Positions 40,910 to 50,629 are shown, numbered from the stretch's first letter. The stretch: DNA of 64,000 nucleotides from an uncultured Lachnospiraceae bacterium (GCA_902801515.1 CADCII010000004.1:37064-101063), one strand, 5' to 3'. Numbers and translations are program-made. Notes: generated by a model not told the origin, from the letters alone.

Positions 40910-43105
40910 TTATCTTCTGACGATATAGAAAACGATGACCCCCAGGATCAGAAGCATGCCGATACAGGCAAACATCATGGCAAATGAGAAGTTTGCAGTC
41001 AGGGACCCGTATCCCTCTCTGATCTCATCCCTCTTCTTATGGAAGAAACTGAGCGTGCCCTGTGCCTTTCCTGTAATGACACGCTCCCGGAGTACTGTTT
41101 TCCGGCTCAGCATGATCAGCGCGTCTGTCCCCATGCTCAGCACTTTCAGGACTGCAGCAAAGAGATAGAACACCATGAAGGCTGCTTTTTTCAGAAGGCG
41201 GTCTTCTCCTGTCTGAGGCACAGTGTTGGTCATCACCATCATAAGGCCTCTGCATACTCTTGTCAGAACCTTATTTTCCCCGAATACAGAGAGAATCGTT
41301 CCGAATATAGCCGGCAGCCACTTTGTGAGCAGCGGACGGTACAGCAATTCTTCCAGGTCAAGCCATGCAGGCCACCGGTCTGCATAGACCCTCTCTCTCG
41401 TCATCAGCACCCGGCGGATAAACACAAGGTACAAAAACAGTCCGATACCCAGGGAGATCAGTCCGCCTGAAATGCATTCAAAACTCAGCGGCCTGAATTC
41501 TTCAAGCACGCCGGCATGCCCCGTCATCAGGGAAGCAATTGCTCCGAATACCGGCTTCTGCCCCAGCAGGATAAACAGGATGGAGGTACCGAATACGACC
41601 AGTGTGCTTCCTGCGTTCATGTAAGACTTCCCGGCCTTGTCGAAGACCTCCTGCTTTCTCAGATCTTTGTTCTTTTCAACAAACACACAGATAAACAGTT
41701 TCAGCATATATGCGAAAGTGCATCCTCCCGAGATCAGGAAGATCCATTCGATCACATGCAGGTCATGCGCCTGGGCAAGTGTTATGGCGGCTCCTTCTCC
41801 GGCCTCATGGATGCCGGATGTGATGGCTTCATGAAGCAGTGTCTTGCTGGCATATCCGTTGAACATCGGAACACCGCTGATTCCCACCAGTCCAAGGAAA
41901 AATGAGATCTTCAGAAGTGTCTTGTTCCTGCCGAATCCGCGGATCTCATTCAGATCCAGCGCCTCTGCGTTCATGACGACAACGCCGGCGGCGCAGAACA
42001 GGCAGAGCTTAAGCATGGAATGATTTACCATGTGAAGCATGGTACCTGACATTGCCATGGCTGCATGGTGACCGAGAGATGAAAAGCCGCCCACTATGGT
42101 CCCGCCTGCAGTTTCACCCGCACCCTGAGCCGTAAGCAGTACTGTCATACCGATTCCGGTAAGTATAAACCCGATCTGTGACATGGAAGAACAGGCAAGT
42201 GTCCTCTTCAGGTTGACAGAAAACAGGGCAAGAAGCGCTCCAAGGAACATGGTGATGGTCCCAAGGATCAGCACAGTCCATCCAAACAGGGCATTTTCAA
42301 GAAACACTTCCACTGTTGTCATCAGAATGCCGTAGATTCCAACCTTGGTCAATACGCCTGACAGCAGCGCTGAAGCCGGCGCCGGTGCGACCGGATGTGC
42401 CTTCGGAAGCCATACATGGACAGGGAACATACCGGCCTTGCAGCCAAATCCAATCAGAATGCAGATACCAGCCGCGAGAAGCCGTCCGGAGCCTGCAGCG
42501 TGCCGGGCGCTGAGCGCTGAAGGAAGTTCTGCATACATCAGAGTACCTGTCTCATACTGCAGCAGTGCAAGTCCCATAAACAGCACCAGACCGCCGATGA
42601 TGGCAATAAACAGATAAGTGTAACCAGCACGGATCGCACCCTGTGTCTCTTCGTGCATGACCCAGGTGAAAGACGTCAGCGACAGGATCTCAAAGAAGAC
42701 GAATGTTGTCATCAGATCTCCCGAAAGCATCACGCCCTGCGTTGCCCCAAGTGTTGCCAGGACAAAAAGATAATACCGGTTCAGGTTCTCCGGCTCATGC
42801 CTGAAATATTCCTGTGAGAACAGAGTCGTAAACGCCCACATCAATGCTGTCACAAGGCTGTACACACTCCTGAAGCCATCTGCTCTCAGACTCATTCCGG
42901 AGGCAAAAACATGCGGAATGTCCAGATTCAGCAAAGAGGATGCCCCTCCGCGGATAACCGTCAGCAGAAGAAGGACCGACAACGCCAGTTCGATAAATGT
43001 AGTAATTACAGCGAATGAATTTCTTGTTTTCTCACTCTTTTTCCCAATGATGTAATCTGTGATCCCGAACCCAAACGGCAGGAACACCAATAAAGCAGTC
43101 AGCAT
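40910..43105 (-). CDS. Large antiporter-like subunit (MrpD/NuoL type), fourth copy
   Basis: 731 residues, about 17 helices; longer than the usual 480-500 because of a C-terminal extension (after about 520) with further helices, as in NuoL/MrpA-like proteins. Core motifs of the proton-pumping antiporter family: helix-5 Glu in FVFFEILSLTSFTWV, helix-7 Lys in GFGCKAGMFPVHVWLPKAH, PVAPAPASALLSGVLTKVG, and the later Lys in NHSMLKLCLFCAAG. Each such unit is thought to carry one ion path. Last of ten genes in the operon; it starts 17 nt after the preceding gene. Confidence 0.88.
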   Translation of the reverse strand: MLTALLVFLPFGFGITDYIIGKKSEKTRNSFAVITTFIELALSVLLLLTVIRGGASSLLNLDIPHVFASGMSLRADGFRSVYSLVTALMWAFTTLFSQEYFRHEPENLNRYYLFVLATLGATQGVMLSGDLMTTFVFFEILSLTSFTWVMHEETQGAIRAGYTYLFIAIIGGLVLFMGLALLQYETGTLMYAELPSALSARHAAGSGRLLAAGICILIGFGCKAGMFPVHVWLPKAHPVAPAPASALLSGVLTKVGIYGILMTTVEVFLENALFGWTVLILGTITMFLGALLALFSVNLKRTLACSSMSQIGFILTGIGMTVLLTAQGAGETAGGTIVGGFSSLGHHAAMAMSGTMLHMVNHSMLKLCLFCAAGVVVMNAEALDLNEIRGFGRNKTLLKISFFLGLVGISGVPMFNGYASKTLLHEAITSGIHEAGEGAAITLAQAHDLHVIEWIFLISGGCTFAYMLKLFICVFVEKNKDLRKQEVFDKAGKSYMNAGSTLVVFGTSILFILLGQKPVFGAIASLMTGHAGVLEEFRPLSFECISGGLISLGIGLFLYLVFIRRVLMTRERVYADRWPAWLDLEELLYRPLLTKWLPAIFGTILSVFGENKVLTRVCRGLMMVMTNTVPQTGEDRLLKKAAFMVFYLFAAVLKVLSMGTDALIMLSRKTVLRERVITGKAQGTLSFFHKKRDEIREGYGSLTANFSFAMMFACIGMLLILGVIVFYIVRR

Positions 43106-43122
43106 ATCTTTTTCCTGATTTC

Positions 43123-44586
43123 TTAGATCACTCCTGCAGCTATCTTACCGAGAAAATCCATGATCGGTCCCGGAAAGATGCCAAGCAGTACATTAACAGC
43201 TGTAAAGATCCCGATGGGAAGAAGCATGCGCCACCCCGGATCTGTAAGTTCTTTCCCTTTCCACCTGTTCTCATCCGACACAGGGAAGAAAGCTCTCAGT
43301 GTTACAGACAGTGTATAGATCGCGCAGAAGAACGCCGCCACGATCAGGCACGCTGTTCCGATGTAGGAATAAACGGTTCCTGCCTGCGCGCCGGCAAGCA
43401 GAAGATTCCATTTGGATATAAACCCGCACAGCATCGGAATCCCCGTCAGGGACAGGGCGCCGAGTGTATAGAACGTAAATGTCAGGGGCATCTTCTTCCC
43501 CGCCCCATTGATCTCATAAACATAACTGCGCCCGCTCTGATGCATGAACGCACCGGCACACAGGAACAGACTCATCTTAATGACGCCGTGGAACAGCATG
43601 TGAGCCATACCGGCTGTGTACCCTGCCGGATTCAGCAGCATCACACCGAACAGCATATAACTCAGGTTGCTGACTGTAGAGTAGGCAAGCCTTCTCTTGA
43701 AATGTCTCTCCCTCAGTGCTCTTCCAGCTGACAGCACCAACGTCACAAAAGAGACAGTGACCGCCACTTTCTGTGCCCAGGTACCTGCCAGATGCTGAGG
43801 GCTGAACACATACCAGGTAAGTCTCATGATGGCAAAAACGCCCGAATTTACTACCGCGACTGCATGCAGAAGCGCCGTTACGGGAGTGGGTGCTACGGAC
43901 GCTGTCGGAAGCCATCTGTGAAACGGCATGACTGCAGCCTTTACGCCGAATCCGAAGAAACCAATCAGGTAGATCAGCAGCATAAAATTCTCCGGAAGCT
44001 CATGAAATGAGTGGCCGCCAAGTGTAAATGACGGTGTGGTATACATCGTCGTTACCATGACTGTGATCAGGGCAGCCGCGGCTCCTCCTATCACATACCC
44101 CGCATATACCCGTCCTGCATACATGGATTCGCTGTTCTGATAATGCGTGACAAGCGGGATCGTGACCAGCGACAGCATCTCGTAGAACACATAAAGCGTA
44201 AGAATGTTTGCAGAAAAACAGACGCCCAGGGCAACACCGTATGTCATGATATAGAAAGCAAAGAACACATTTTTATGCTCTGCGTTCCCCATATACTCAA
44301 ACGCGTACAGGGTGACAAACGGCCACATCAGGGAGACCATTCCGGCAAAGAGCATGCCAAGCCCGTCCAGCTGGAATGCGATACGGTATCCTCTTGTAAA
44401 TGAATAAACCGTAAAATCCCCCACCGGTCCGCCAAGGATCACGATCCAAACGATGACCGACGCAGCGCATGCGATAACCTCACACCAGATCCGCTTGCCC
44501 GGTACGCTCTTTGGCGCGGACACCAGCAGCCTGGCCCCTCCGAGGATCGGAAGCAATATAGCGATTATGATAAGAATATTTCTCAT
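43123..44586 (-). CDS. Antiporter-like subunit (MrpD/NuoM/N type), third copy
   Basis: 487 residues with about 14 helices. Family motifs: helix-5 Glu in LYVFYEMLSLVTIPLV, helix-7 Lys in GFGVKAAVMPFHRWLPTA, SVAPTPVTALLHAVAVVNSG, and Lys in FHGVIKMSLFLCAG. It diverges from the other copies at the helix-8 segment, where HAVAVVNSG replaces SGIIAKAG or SGVLTKVG, so its ion path may differ. It probably pumps or exchanges protons and sodium in the membrane arm of the complex. Confidence 0.88.
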   Translation of the reverse strand: MRNILIIIAILLPILGGARLLVSAPKSVPGKRIWCEVIACAASVIVWIVILGGPVGDFTVYSFTRGYRIAFQLDGLGMLFAGMVSLMWPFVTLYAFEYMGNAEHKNVFFAFYIMTYGVALGVCFSANILTLYVFYEMLSLVTIPLVTHYQNSESMYAGRVYAGYVIGGAAAALITVMVTTMYTTPSFTLGGHSFHELPENFMLLIYLIGFFGFGVKAAVMPFHRWLPTASVAPTPVTALLHAVAVVNSGVFAIMRLTWYVFSPQHLAGTWAQKVAVTVSFVTLVLSAGRALRERHFKRRLAYSTVSNLSYMLFGVMLLNPAGYTAGMAHMLFHGVIKMSLFLCAGAFMHQSGRSYVYEINGAGKKMPLTFTFYTLGALSLTGIPMLCGFISKWNLLLAGAQAGTVYSYIGTACLIVAAFFCAIYTLSVTLRAFFPVSDENRWKGKELTDPGWRMLLPIGIFTAVNVLLGIFPGPIMDFLGKIAAGVI

Positions 44587-44619
44587 CAGACAGACACTTT
44601 CTTTAAGAGAACTCAGATC

Positions 44620-46062
44620 TTAAAACCCGAGTGATTTCAGTATGGTTACGCCAAATATCCCCATTATAAGAGCGACACAGCACAGCAGTATCATCGGAAC
44701 TGTCATGAGAGCGGACGGTTCTCTGCTCTCTGTATTAATCTGGGCATCCTTACCGGGGAAGAATGATTTAAAAGCCACCGGCAGCAGATATCCGGCAGTA
44801 AGCATTGCGGATATCAGGAGGATCACAACAGGAAGTACACTCAGAACGCCCATTCCGTTGGAGATCGTGCTTGCTGCAATCACCCATTTACTCAGGAAGC
44901 CGCCCATCGGCGGTATACCTACAAGAGACAGAGAAGCCGCAGTAAAGCAGCACATGACCACCGGCATCTGTTTCCCGATCCCGACCAGGTCATCTACTCT
45001 CCTCTTGCCAAGCTTATAGATAAAAACGCCGGCACACAGGAACAGACATCCCTTGGAGGACGCATGACTTACGACGTGGAGAAGCGCTCCCTGAACACCG
45101 CCATCTGTCAGCATGGACAGTGCCAGCATGATGTACGAGATCTGGCTTACAGTTGAATAAGCCAGTCTCTTCTTCATGTTCTTTTCCAGGAAAGCCATCA
45201 TCGAGCCCATAAAGACAGTAATCATGGCAAGTATCATCCACGCGTACTGGACCCAGGTCCCGCGGATAAAATCAGCGCCGACCGAGTAATAGACCAGACG
45301 GATCACTACGATAACGCCTGCCTTCGCTATGATGCCGGACAGAAGTGCTGAAGCCGGTGCCGGAGCAATGGGATGCGCCGTCGGCAGCCAGCCATGCATG
45401 GGATACATACCCGCTTTTGTACCGAAACCGACGATTGCGACAAACACAGCGATCAGAAGGATCGTCTCATGACCTGATACCATAGATGTATCCAGGAATC
45501 CGCCGGCGGTAAACTGCCTTCCTGCCATGCCATAGAAATATACAAAGAATACTCCGAACAGTCCCATGAGAGCTCCGCCCACAGAATAAAACAGGTATTT
45601 CATTCCGGCAGCGACCGCTTCCTTCGTTCCTTCGTGAAGGACCAGCGGAACAGTCGTAAGAGTTGCCATCTCAAAGCAGAAATATACCGTGACCAGATTG
45701 GCAGACGAGCAGACAGCGATCAGCGCGCCGAGCGAAATATAGAAAAATGCGAAGAAAACCGGCTGGTCCTCCTCCACTTTCATATACTCAAACGCATAGA
45801 ATGCGGTACAGGTGTACAGAATCAGCACTGCTGCCAGGAACACCCTGCCAATATTGTCCAGTGCGAAAGAGAAGGTCACGTTTTCAGAAAAAGAAAACAA
45901 AGTGATCTCACCACCGCGAATAATCAGTGCCGTTCCGAGAATCGCCGTGACCACGGATATCAGACTGTACCGGACGCACAGACTCCTGAAGGAATCCGCT
46001 TTTATGCAGGACGCCAGTATTCCCGCTATGATCGGAAACAGTATCGTCAGGATAATGAACAT
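44620..46062 (-). CDS. Antiporter-like subunit (MrpD/NuoM/N type), second copy
   Basis: 480 residues from the ATG at 46062, which follows GGGAGAG; an upstream in-frame ATG would add a hydrophilic tail. About 14 helices. Motifs: helix-5 Glu in VYFCFEMATLTTVPLV, helix-7 Lys in GFGTKAGMYPMHGWLPTAHP, IAPAPASALLSGIIAKAG, and Lys in SHASSKGCLFLCAG. It is a full-length antiporter module in the middle of the operon. Confidence 0.88.
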   Translation of the reverse strand: MFIILTILFPIIAGILASCIKADSFRSLCVRYSLISVVTAILGTALIIRGGEITLFSFSENVTFSFALDNIGRVFLAAVLILYTCTAFYAFEYMKVEEDQPVFFAFFYISLGALIAVCSSANLVTVYFCFEMATLTTVPLVLHEGTKEAVAAGMKYLFYSVGGALMGLFGVFFVYFYGMAGRQFTAGGFLDTSMVSGHETILLIAVFVAIVGFGTKAGMYPMHGWLPTAHPIAPAPASALLSGIIAKAGVIVVIRLVYYSVGADFIRGTWVQYAWMILAMITVFMGSMMAFLEKNMKKRLAYSTVSQISYIMLALSMLTDGGVQGALLHVVSHASSKGCLFLCAGVFIYKLGKRRVDDLVGIGKQMPVVMCCFTAASLSLVGIPPMGGFLSKWVIAASTISNGMGVLSVLPVVILLISAMLTAGYLLPVAFKSFFPGKDAQINTESREPSALMTVPMILLCCVALIMGIFGVTILKSLGF

Positions 46063-46084
46063 AACTCTCTCCCTCTCTTCTCCA

Positions 46085-47605
46085 TCACAAAAACATTCCC
46101 AGTCCACGGTATATCATGTCTGATATCACCCAGGAAAACATCCCCAGAAAGATGTTTCCCGTTGTCAGGATTATTCCCGCAAGGATATATCCCGCGCGGC
46201 CCCTGTCAAAACGGATTGCCTGTTTCGGGGAAGGCTTTGAAGTATCTCCAGAATCTGAATAAATACGGATCAGTGTCCGGATAAAGTACAGTGCGTTCAG
46301 CAAGGAGCTGACAGCAAGCGCGATCATCACAAGCAGGATCTTATAAGGCTGTGTAGTCATGATCGCTGCCTGTCCGAATATCAGTTTCGACGCGAATCCG
46401 GCAAAGATCGGAATTCCTATCATTGACAGTGACCCGACCGTGAAAAAGAACCCCGCAAGGGTATCTCTGCGCCCGCTTCCCTGAAGCTCATGAAACTTCA
46501 GGCTGTCCCCGGATACTTCCGCAAGATAAGGCGTCGTCAGGAACAGCAGGCTCTTGGTCGCCGCATGGGCAAAGATCTGAAACAGCGCTGCGTTAAATCC
46601 GGCAAATGTACCGAGTCCGATCCCCATGTAGATATAACCAATCTGAGCTGCTGACGAGAATGCGACCATCTGGTTGATGGTGGATGCTCTCATGGCTGAT
46701 ACAGACCCGATCACCATTCCGCAGATTCCAAGGATAAACAGGATCTTTAATATCGGAGTCTGACGAAGTACATCTACGCCGATCGTACGAATGTAGATCT
46801 TGAACAGCAGGAACAGATACGCTTTGGAGACCAGCGAGCTCAGCACAGATCCGGAAGTCGGCGTTGCCCAGCCATAGGTATCCGGCATCCAGAAATGGAA
46901 AGGAAACATACCGCTCTTGATCCCCAGTCCGATGGTGAGAATACCAATTGAAAGAGACAGCGCAGGGATCGAAGAAGGATCCGCCGCCACAGACGCGAGG
47001 CTCTCTCTCATCGGAACCATCAGAAGATGTCCTGAGATGTCATACAGCAGTACCACTCCCAGAAGAAACAGACCGCTGCCCACAAGGTTCATGATCATAT
47101 AGCGGACTGCGGCAAGGGTAGTCCTTCCGATCTCACGGACGATCAGTATACCGCAGCTGGTAAGTGTCAGAATCTCCAGGAACACATACCCCGTAAAGAT
47201 GTCATTGGTCCACGCCATGGCCATGAGAGCAGCTGTCATCAGATTCAGCAGACTGAAATAGAGATTCTGCTTGCTCTCATCAATATCCTTACAGAGAAAA
47301 TGATATCCTGCCAGGATACTGCACATAAGGACTATCAGAAACAGCAGGGCGATCAGCGCCTCAAGAACTCCCGCGCGGATCTCATTTCCCCAGGGTGCGG
47401 GAAACTCACCCATGGGATAAGTAAAAGCCTTGCCTGTATTGATTGCGTATCCAAGTACACAGCTGACCATAACGATCAGGACCGATTCATATGCAATTGT
47501 ATAATTCCGCGCGCTGCGCGCCGGCAGCATCATGCACAGCACTCCCGAGAACAGACTCAGCACCACTGTGAACAGCGGAAAATTCCAGATTATACTCATT
47601 TGCAT
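46085..47605 (-). CDS. Antiporter-like subunit (MrpD/MbhH type), first copy
   Basis: 506 residues with about 14 helices. Motifs: helix-5 Glu in GYVFLEILTLTSCGILI, helix-7 Lys in GLGIKSGMFPFHFWMPDTYG, WATPTSGSVLSSLVSKAYLF, and Lys in AHAATKSLLFLTTPYL. Directly after mrpC, the place of MrpD/MbhH in known clusters, so this is the best candidate for the orthologous D subunit. Its start overlaps the mrpC stop (TAATG). Confidence 0.88.
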   Translation of the reverse strand: MQMSIIWNFPLFTVVLSLFSGVLCMMLPARSARNYTIAYESVLIVMVSCVLGYAINTGKAFTYPMGEFPAPWGNEIRAGVLEALIALLFLIVLMCSILAGYHFLCKDIDESKQNLYFSLLNLMTAALMAMAWTNDIFTGYVFLEILTLTSCGILIVREIGRTTLAAVRYMIMNLVGSGLFLLGVVLLYDISGHLLMVPMRESLASVAADPSSIPALSLSIGILTIGLGIKSGMFPFHFWMPDTYGWATPTSGSVLSSLVSKAYLFLLFKIYIRTIGVDVLRQTPILKILFILGICGMVIGSVSAMRASTINQMVAFSSAAQIGYIYMGIGLGTFAGFNAALFQIFAHAATKSLLFLTTPYLAEVSGDSLKFHELQGSGRRDTLAGFFFTVGSLSMIGIPIFAGFASKLIFGQAAIMTTQPYKILLVMIALAVSSLLNALYFIRTLIRIYSDSGDTSKPSPKQAIRFDRGRAGYILAGIILTTGNIFLGMFSWVISDMIYRGLGMFL

Positions 47606-47985
47606 TACCTGTCCTCTTTTTCATGTTTGGACAGATTGTAGATATCGTCCAGATCCAGAGTGTGATAGCGCTTATAAAGGCGCACACTCAGTGAAAGCAT
47701 AACAGCGGTTACAGACACGGAGACGACAATACCTGTCAGCACCAGACCCGCGGGAACCGGGTTAATGTAGGCAGATACCTCCTGCACTCCGTTTTCGATA
47801 ATGGGAGCTTTTCTTCCCCTGATATATCCCATGGAGGCAAGAAGAAGAAACGTTCCCGTATCCATTATATTCATCCCGATCAGCTTCTTGATCAGGTTCC
47901 TGTGAAACAGCAGCGTGGAGAAACCGACAGCAAACAGGATGATCGCCGCCGCTTCCTCATAATTGGCAAGCAGATGCCGTATCAT
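47605..47985 (-). CDS. Mrp/Mbh antiporter subunit C (NuoK-like)
   Basis: 126 residues from the ATG at 47985. Three membrane helices in the NuoK/MrpC pattern: AAAIILFAVGFSTLLFHRNL, IKKLIGMNIMDTGTFLLLAS, and VSAYINPVPAGLVLTGIVVS. The conserved stretch near the third helix identifies MnhC/MbhG. It overlaps the upstream gene by 4 nt and the following D subunit by 1 nt. It links ion movement between the B and D parts of the complex. Confidence 0.9.
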   Translation of the reverse strand: MIRHLLANYEEAAAIILFAVGFSTLLFHRNLIKKLIGMNIMDTGTFLLLASMGYIRGRKAPIIENGVQEVSAYINPVPAGLVLTGIVVSVSVTAVMLSLSVRLYKRYHTLDLDDIYNLSKHEKEDR

Positions 47986-48929
47986 ATTTGTCCTCCTATG
48001 CTCCCTCTCCGGAACAGACTGTAGAATCCGAACATTGTGCATCCGACCACACAACCGACCGCGATATCAAGCGGAAGGATCATCCCGCCCGAAAAGATCG
48101 CTCCCGGAGTCCCCTTTGGAATATGGTTTTCCAGACCGTTTGCTCCCATGAAGAATACGTACCCCTTCGCAAAACTGTAGAACCCCAGAGATACGAACGT
48201 AACAATATTACTGACCTTCAGCGTGAAGAACCGGTCTGCCTTGTCAAAACCAAACGCCACAGAGAACAGAATCATGCCTGCTCCCAGAACAGCGCCTCCC
48301 GAAAATCCACCTCCGGGTGAATTCTGTCCGTTCAGCAATATATAGATCCCGTACAGCAGGATGCAGGGAACGATCACCGCGCATACCAGTCTCAGCACCG
48401 GGTCTGTTGACAGGTCGAAATAAGTATCCGTCCTGACTGTGTAATAATCCTCATAATCTGACCGCTGATTCTTTCTGTCAATTCTCAGCAGGATCATGAC
48501 ACAGATCAGAGCAGTAAACAGCACATGGGACTCGCCAAGCGTATCAAACGCCCTGTAATCCAGAATCATTCCGGAAACGATATTGACAGCCCCGGTTTCC
48601 TCAAGACCGTCTTCCACATAGCGGCTGACGACTTCCACTGCTCTTGGATTCTCCGCACCGTACTCGGGCAGAAGACTGACCGTATAAAGGAGTACCAGCG
48701 TCAGCATAATACAGGAAATAAACGCTATCACAAGGTATATGGTACGGAACCTCGCACGATCACGTCCGATCGCTTCCAGCACTTCTGGGCGGTGGTCATA
48801 TTCTTCTTCTGCAGCTCGGGTGATCTTCTTAAGTTCACTGTGGGAGACGTCAGGCTTATTGAAGTTGTCCAGGATACCATCCATCACATCCTGATCACCG
48901 TACAACCAGGCCAGGAATCTCTTCTTCAT
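47982..48929 (-). CDS. Fused MbhE/MrpB-type antiporter subunit
   Basis: 315 residues. A 60-residue charged N-terminal region (NKPDVSHSELKKITRAAEEE) is unusual. A MbhE-like part (about 62-155) follows, with VNIVSGMILDYRAFDTLGES, then a MrpB/MbhF part (about 175-315) with YGIYILLNGQNSPGGGFSGG and GMILPLDIAVGCVVGCTMFG. In many organisms these are two genes or the C-terminus of MrpA. It overlaps both neighbours by 4 nt. Confidence 0.87.
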   Translation of the reverse strand: MKKRFLAWLYGDQDVMDGILDNFNKPDVSHSELKKITRAAEEEYDHRPEVLEAIGRDRARFRTIYLVIAFISCIMLTLVLLYTVSLLPEYGAENPRAVEVVSRYVEDGLEETGAVNIVSGMILDYRAFDTLGESHVLFTALICVMILLRIDRKNQRSDYEDYYTVRTDTYFDLSTDPVLRLVCAVIVPCILLYGIYILLNGQNSPGGGFSGGAVLGAGMILFSVAFGFDKADRFFTLKVSNIVTFVSLGFYSFAKGYVFFMGANGLENHIPKGTPGAIFSGGMILPLDIAVGCVVGCTMFGFYSLFRRGSIGGQI

Positions 48930-49264
48930 CGTCCTGTCCTCCTCTTCTTTCCGGAAGAACTCTTTGCATTCTTTTCATTATGCATCTTCTGTTCTTCCCT
49001 GCGGTCAGAAGGGTCAACCTCATCCTCTTTCCGGATCTTTTTCAGCGTCATCAGAAACAATGTGCCGCTGACACCTGCGCCGACTGCTGCCTCTGTAATA
49101 CCAAGGTCCGGACTCTCCATCAGTATCCATACCACAGACATCATAAAGCTGTATGCCATGAATATGATCACTGCCTGAAGCAGATTCCCGGTCAGGTTCA
49201 CCGCGACCGCGCATACGATCAGGAGAATCAGAAGAATAATCGTTATTATCTCTCTTGGATCCAT
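48926..49264 (-). CDS. MbhD-like (DUF4040) antiporter subunit
   Basis: 112 residues from the ATG at 49264. Three hydrophobic helices with VNLTGNLLQAVIIFMAYSFM and the diagnostic SPDLGITEAAVGAGVSGTLF, which equals part of the MrpA C-terminal domain and free-standing MbhD. A basic, Lys/Arg-rich cytoplasmic tail ends the protein. It occurs in the same order as in membrane-bound hydrogenase clusters. Confidence 0.87.
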   Translation of the reverse strand: MDPREIITIILLILLIVCAVAVNLTGNLLQAVIIFMAYSFMMSVVWILMESPDLGITEAAVGAGVSGTLFLMTLKKIRKEDEVDPSDRREEQKMHNEKNAKSSSGKKRRTGR

Positions 49265-49278
49265 TATCCTTCCCTTCC

Positions 49279-49614
49279 TTATTTCTTGCCGTAATCCGTT
49301 CCAAACCGCACATATCGCGCAATAAACGGATTCGTATTTACCTCGATCCTGCTCAGAAAATGTGTACTGACAGGTGATGTCAGCCACATAAACAGAATCA
49401 GCAGGAACAGTTTCAGACTGTCAAGATTCAGTCCGGAGGAAATGATCATAGCAAAGACAACACATCCAAGTCCGAAAGAATCTCCGATACCGGATGCATG
49501 CATTCGGTTCATTACAAATCCAAGCCTGAACAGACCTGCAACTTCCAGTATAAATGCGAGTATGCCGCAAAAAAGTATCACCGCGGTGATCCAGAAACGA
49601 ATCCATTCAATCAT
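49279..49614 (-). CDS. Mrp antiporter subunit G
   Basis: 111 residues from the ATG at 49614, which follows GGGAGGTG. Three helices with the MnhG/MbhC segment AGLFRLGFVMNRMHASGIGD, where an R-M-H/A pattern is typical, and FLLILFMWLTSPVSTHFLSR. It overlaps the mrpF gene by 8 nt. Small accessory subunit needed for antiporter assembly. Confidence 0.9.
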   Translation of the reverse strand: MIEWIRFWITAVILFCGILAFILEVAGLFRLGFVMNRMHASGIGDSFGLGCVVFAMIISSGLNLDSLKLFLLILFMWLTSPVSTHFLSRIEVNTNPFIARYVRFGTDYGKK

Positions 49615-50068
49615 GAGGCACCTCCCTCTGAGGCACTGTTTCCCTGCTGTTTTTATCCTGCTGCAGACTGCCTGCGGCCGGCACACTGGCCTGTGTCTCT
49701 TTCGTCTGTCCCAGGGATACATCCTGAGCCCCAAATGCCTGTACTCCCGGTGGCTGCTCTCCTGCCTTCATGCCTTCATCTTCATCCGTCAGATTAAGTC
49801 TGCGGATATAAACAGACGCCAGGATAAGGACCGTAAGGAAACTGAGCATTGCGTAGATAATCGCGATATCTGTCAGATAACTCTCGTCAAGCATCTGTGA
49901 CAGGATCGCTATCGTACAGATCACCAGGGTCCCGATCATATTGATGCACAGGATGCGGTCTATGATCCTGGGTCCGATGATACTTCTGATCAGGATGATC
50001 CCTATAAGGACTGCCATAACAGTCAACGCGCCTGTAAACAGATACTGATATGCCAGATCGACTGTCAT
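49607..50068 (-). CDS. Mrp antiporter subunit F with a long hydrophilic tail
   Basis: 153 residues. Residues 1-90 are the normal MrpF/MbhB core with three helices (LIRSIIGPRIIDRILCINMI, TDIAIIYAMLSFLTVLILAS). Residues about 95-153 are a Gln/Glu/Pro-rich tail not usual for this subunit (about 90 residues in most). It overlaps mrpE by 4 nt and mrpG by 8 nt. Confidence 0.9.
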   Translation of the reverse strand: MTVDLAYQYLFTGALTVMAVLIGIILIRSIIGPRIIDRILCINMIGTLVICTIAILSQMLDESYLTDIAIIYAMLSFLTVLILASVYIRRLNLTDEDEGMKAGEQPPGVQAFGAQDVSLGQTKETQASVPAAGSLQQDKNSRETVPQREVPHD

Positions 50069-50538
50069 TCTGACCTCCCTTCAATATGCATCCTTCCCAG
50101 GAGCTTCACAAAAGAAGAAGAATCCAGTCCCTCTCCCATAGCCGGGATCAGGCAATGGATCTTAAAATGATTCCCTTCCTGTTCGACGGTATAAGTCCCC
50201 GGAGTCAGTGTGATGGAATTGGCAAGGACCGCATTCTGAAACATCGTATGAAACTCCGAATCAAACTCTACCAGCACCGGATCCGGATGTTTCTCCGGAT
50301 TTACAATAATACCGGCAACCTGAATGGCCGCCTTGACGATCTCCTTCACAAGATTCAGGAAATATACAACCGCCCAGGGCAGATGCTTCCATATAAGAAG
50401 TTCTATTCGCAGTGAGTATCCGAATGCGTATCTTGCAAACAAAAAAACAACGGCAGCTATCACTATTCCCAGAATCACGAGTTCCGTAGTAACGCGGCCG
50501 TTAAGAATTATCCACAATAAGAAAAAGAATGTAACCAT
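50065..50538 (-). CDS. Mrp antiporter subunit E
   Basis: 157 residues from the ATG at 50538; a GTG at 50547 inside the AGAGGTG site is less likely. Two N-terminal helices, then a cytoplasmic domain. Diagnostic MnhE segments are LVKEIVKAAIQVAGIIVNPE and NAVLANSITLTPGTYTVEQEG. First gene of the ten-gene antiporter operon, with a clear promoter upstream. Confidence 0.9.
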   Translation of the reverse strand: MVTFFFLLWIILNGRVTTELVILGIVIAAVVFLFARYAFGYSLRIELLIWKHLPWAVVYFLNLVKEIVKAAIQVAGIIVNPEKHPDPVLVEFDSEFHTMFQNAVLANSITLTPGTYTVEQEGNHFKIHCLIPAMGEGLDSSSFVKLLGRMHIEGRSE

Positions 50539-50567
50539 TACCTTCACCTCTTAAATCCTTCCGACAG

Positions 50568-50596
50568 AGTGTAGCACTTGTTGACTGTTTTTACAA
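50568..50596 (-). promoter_or_regulatory. Promoter of the antiporter operon
   Basis: TTGTAA and TACACT on the minus strand are separated by 17 nt, about 30 nt before the mrpE ATG. Confidence 0.6.
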
Positions 50597-50629
50597 TATC
50601 AACAAAGACAGTCCCATCCGAAATTCGGA

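Noticed and set aside
40910-50538. Complete respiratory complex I or membrane-bound hydrogenase
   Set aside because: No NuoB/C/D/I-like or hydrogenase large/small subunit genes are present; only the antiporter-type membrane subunits occur.
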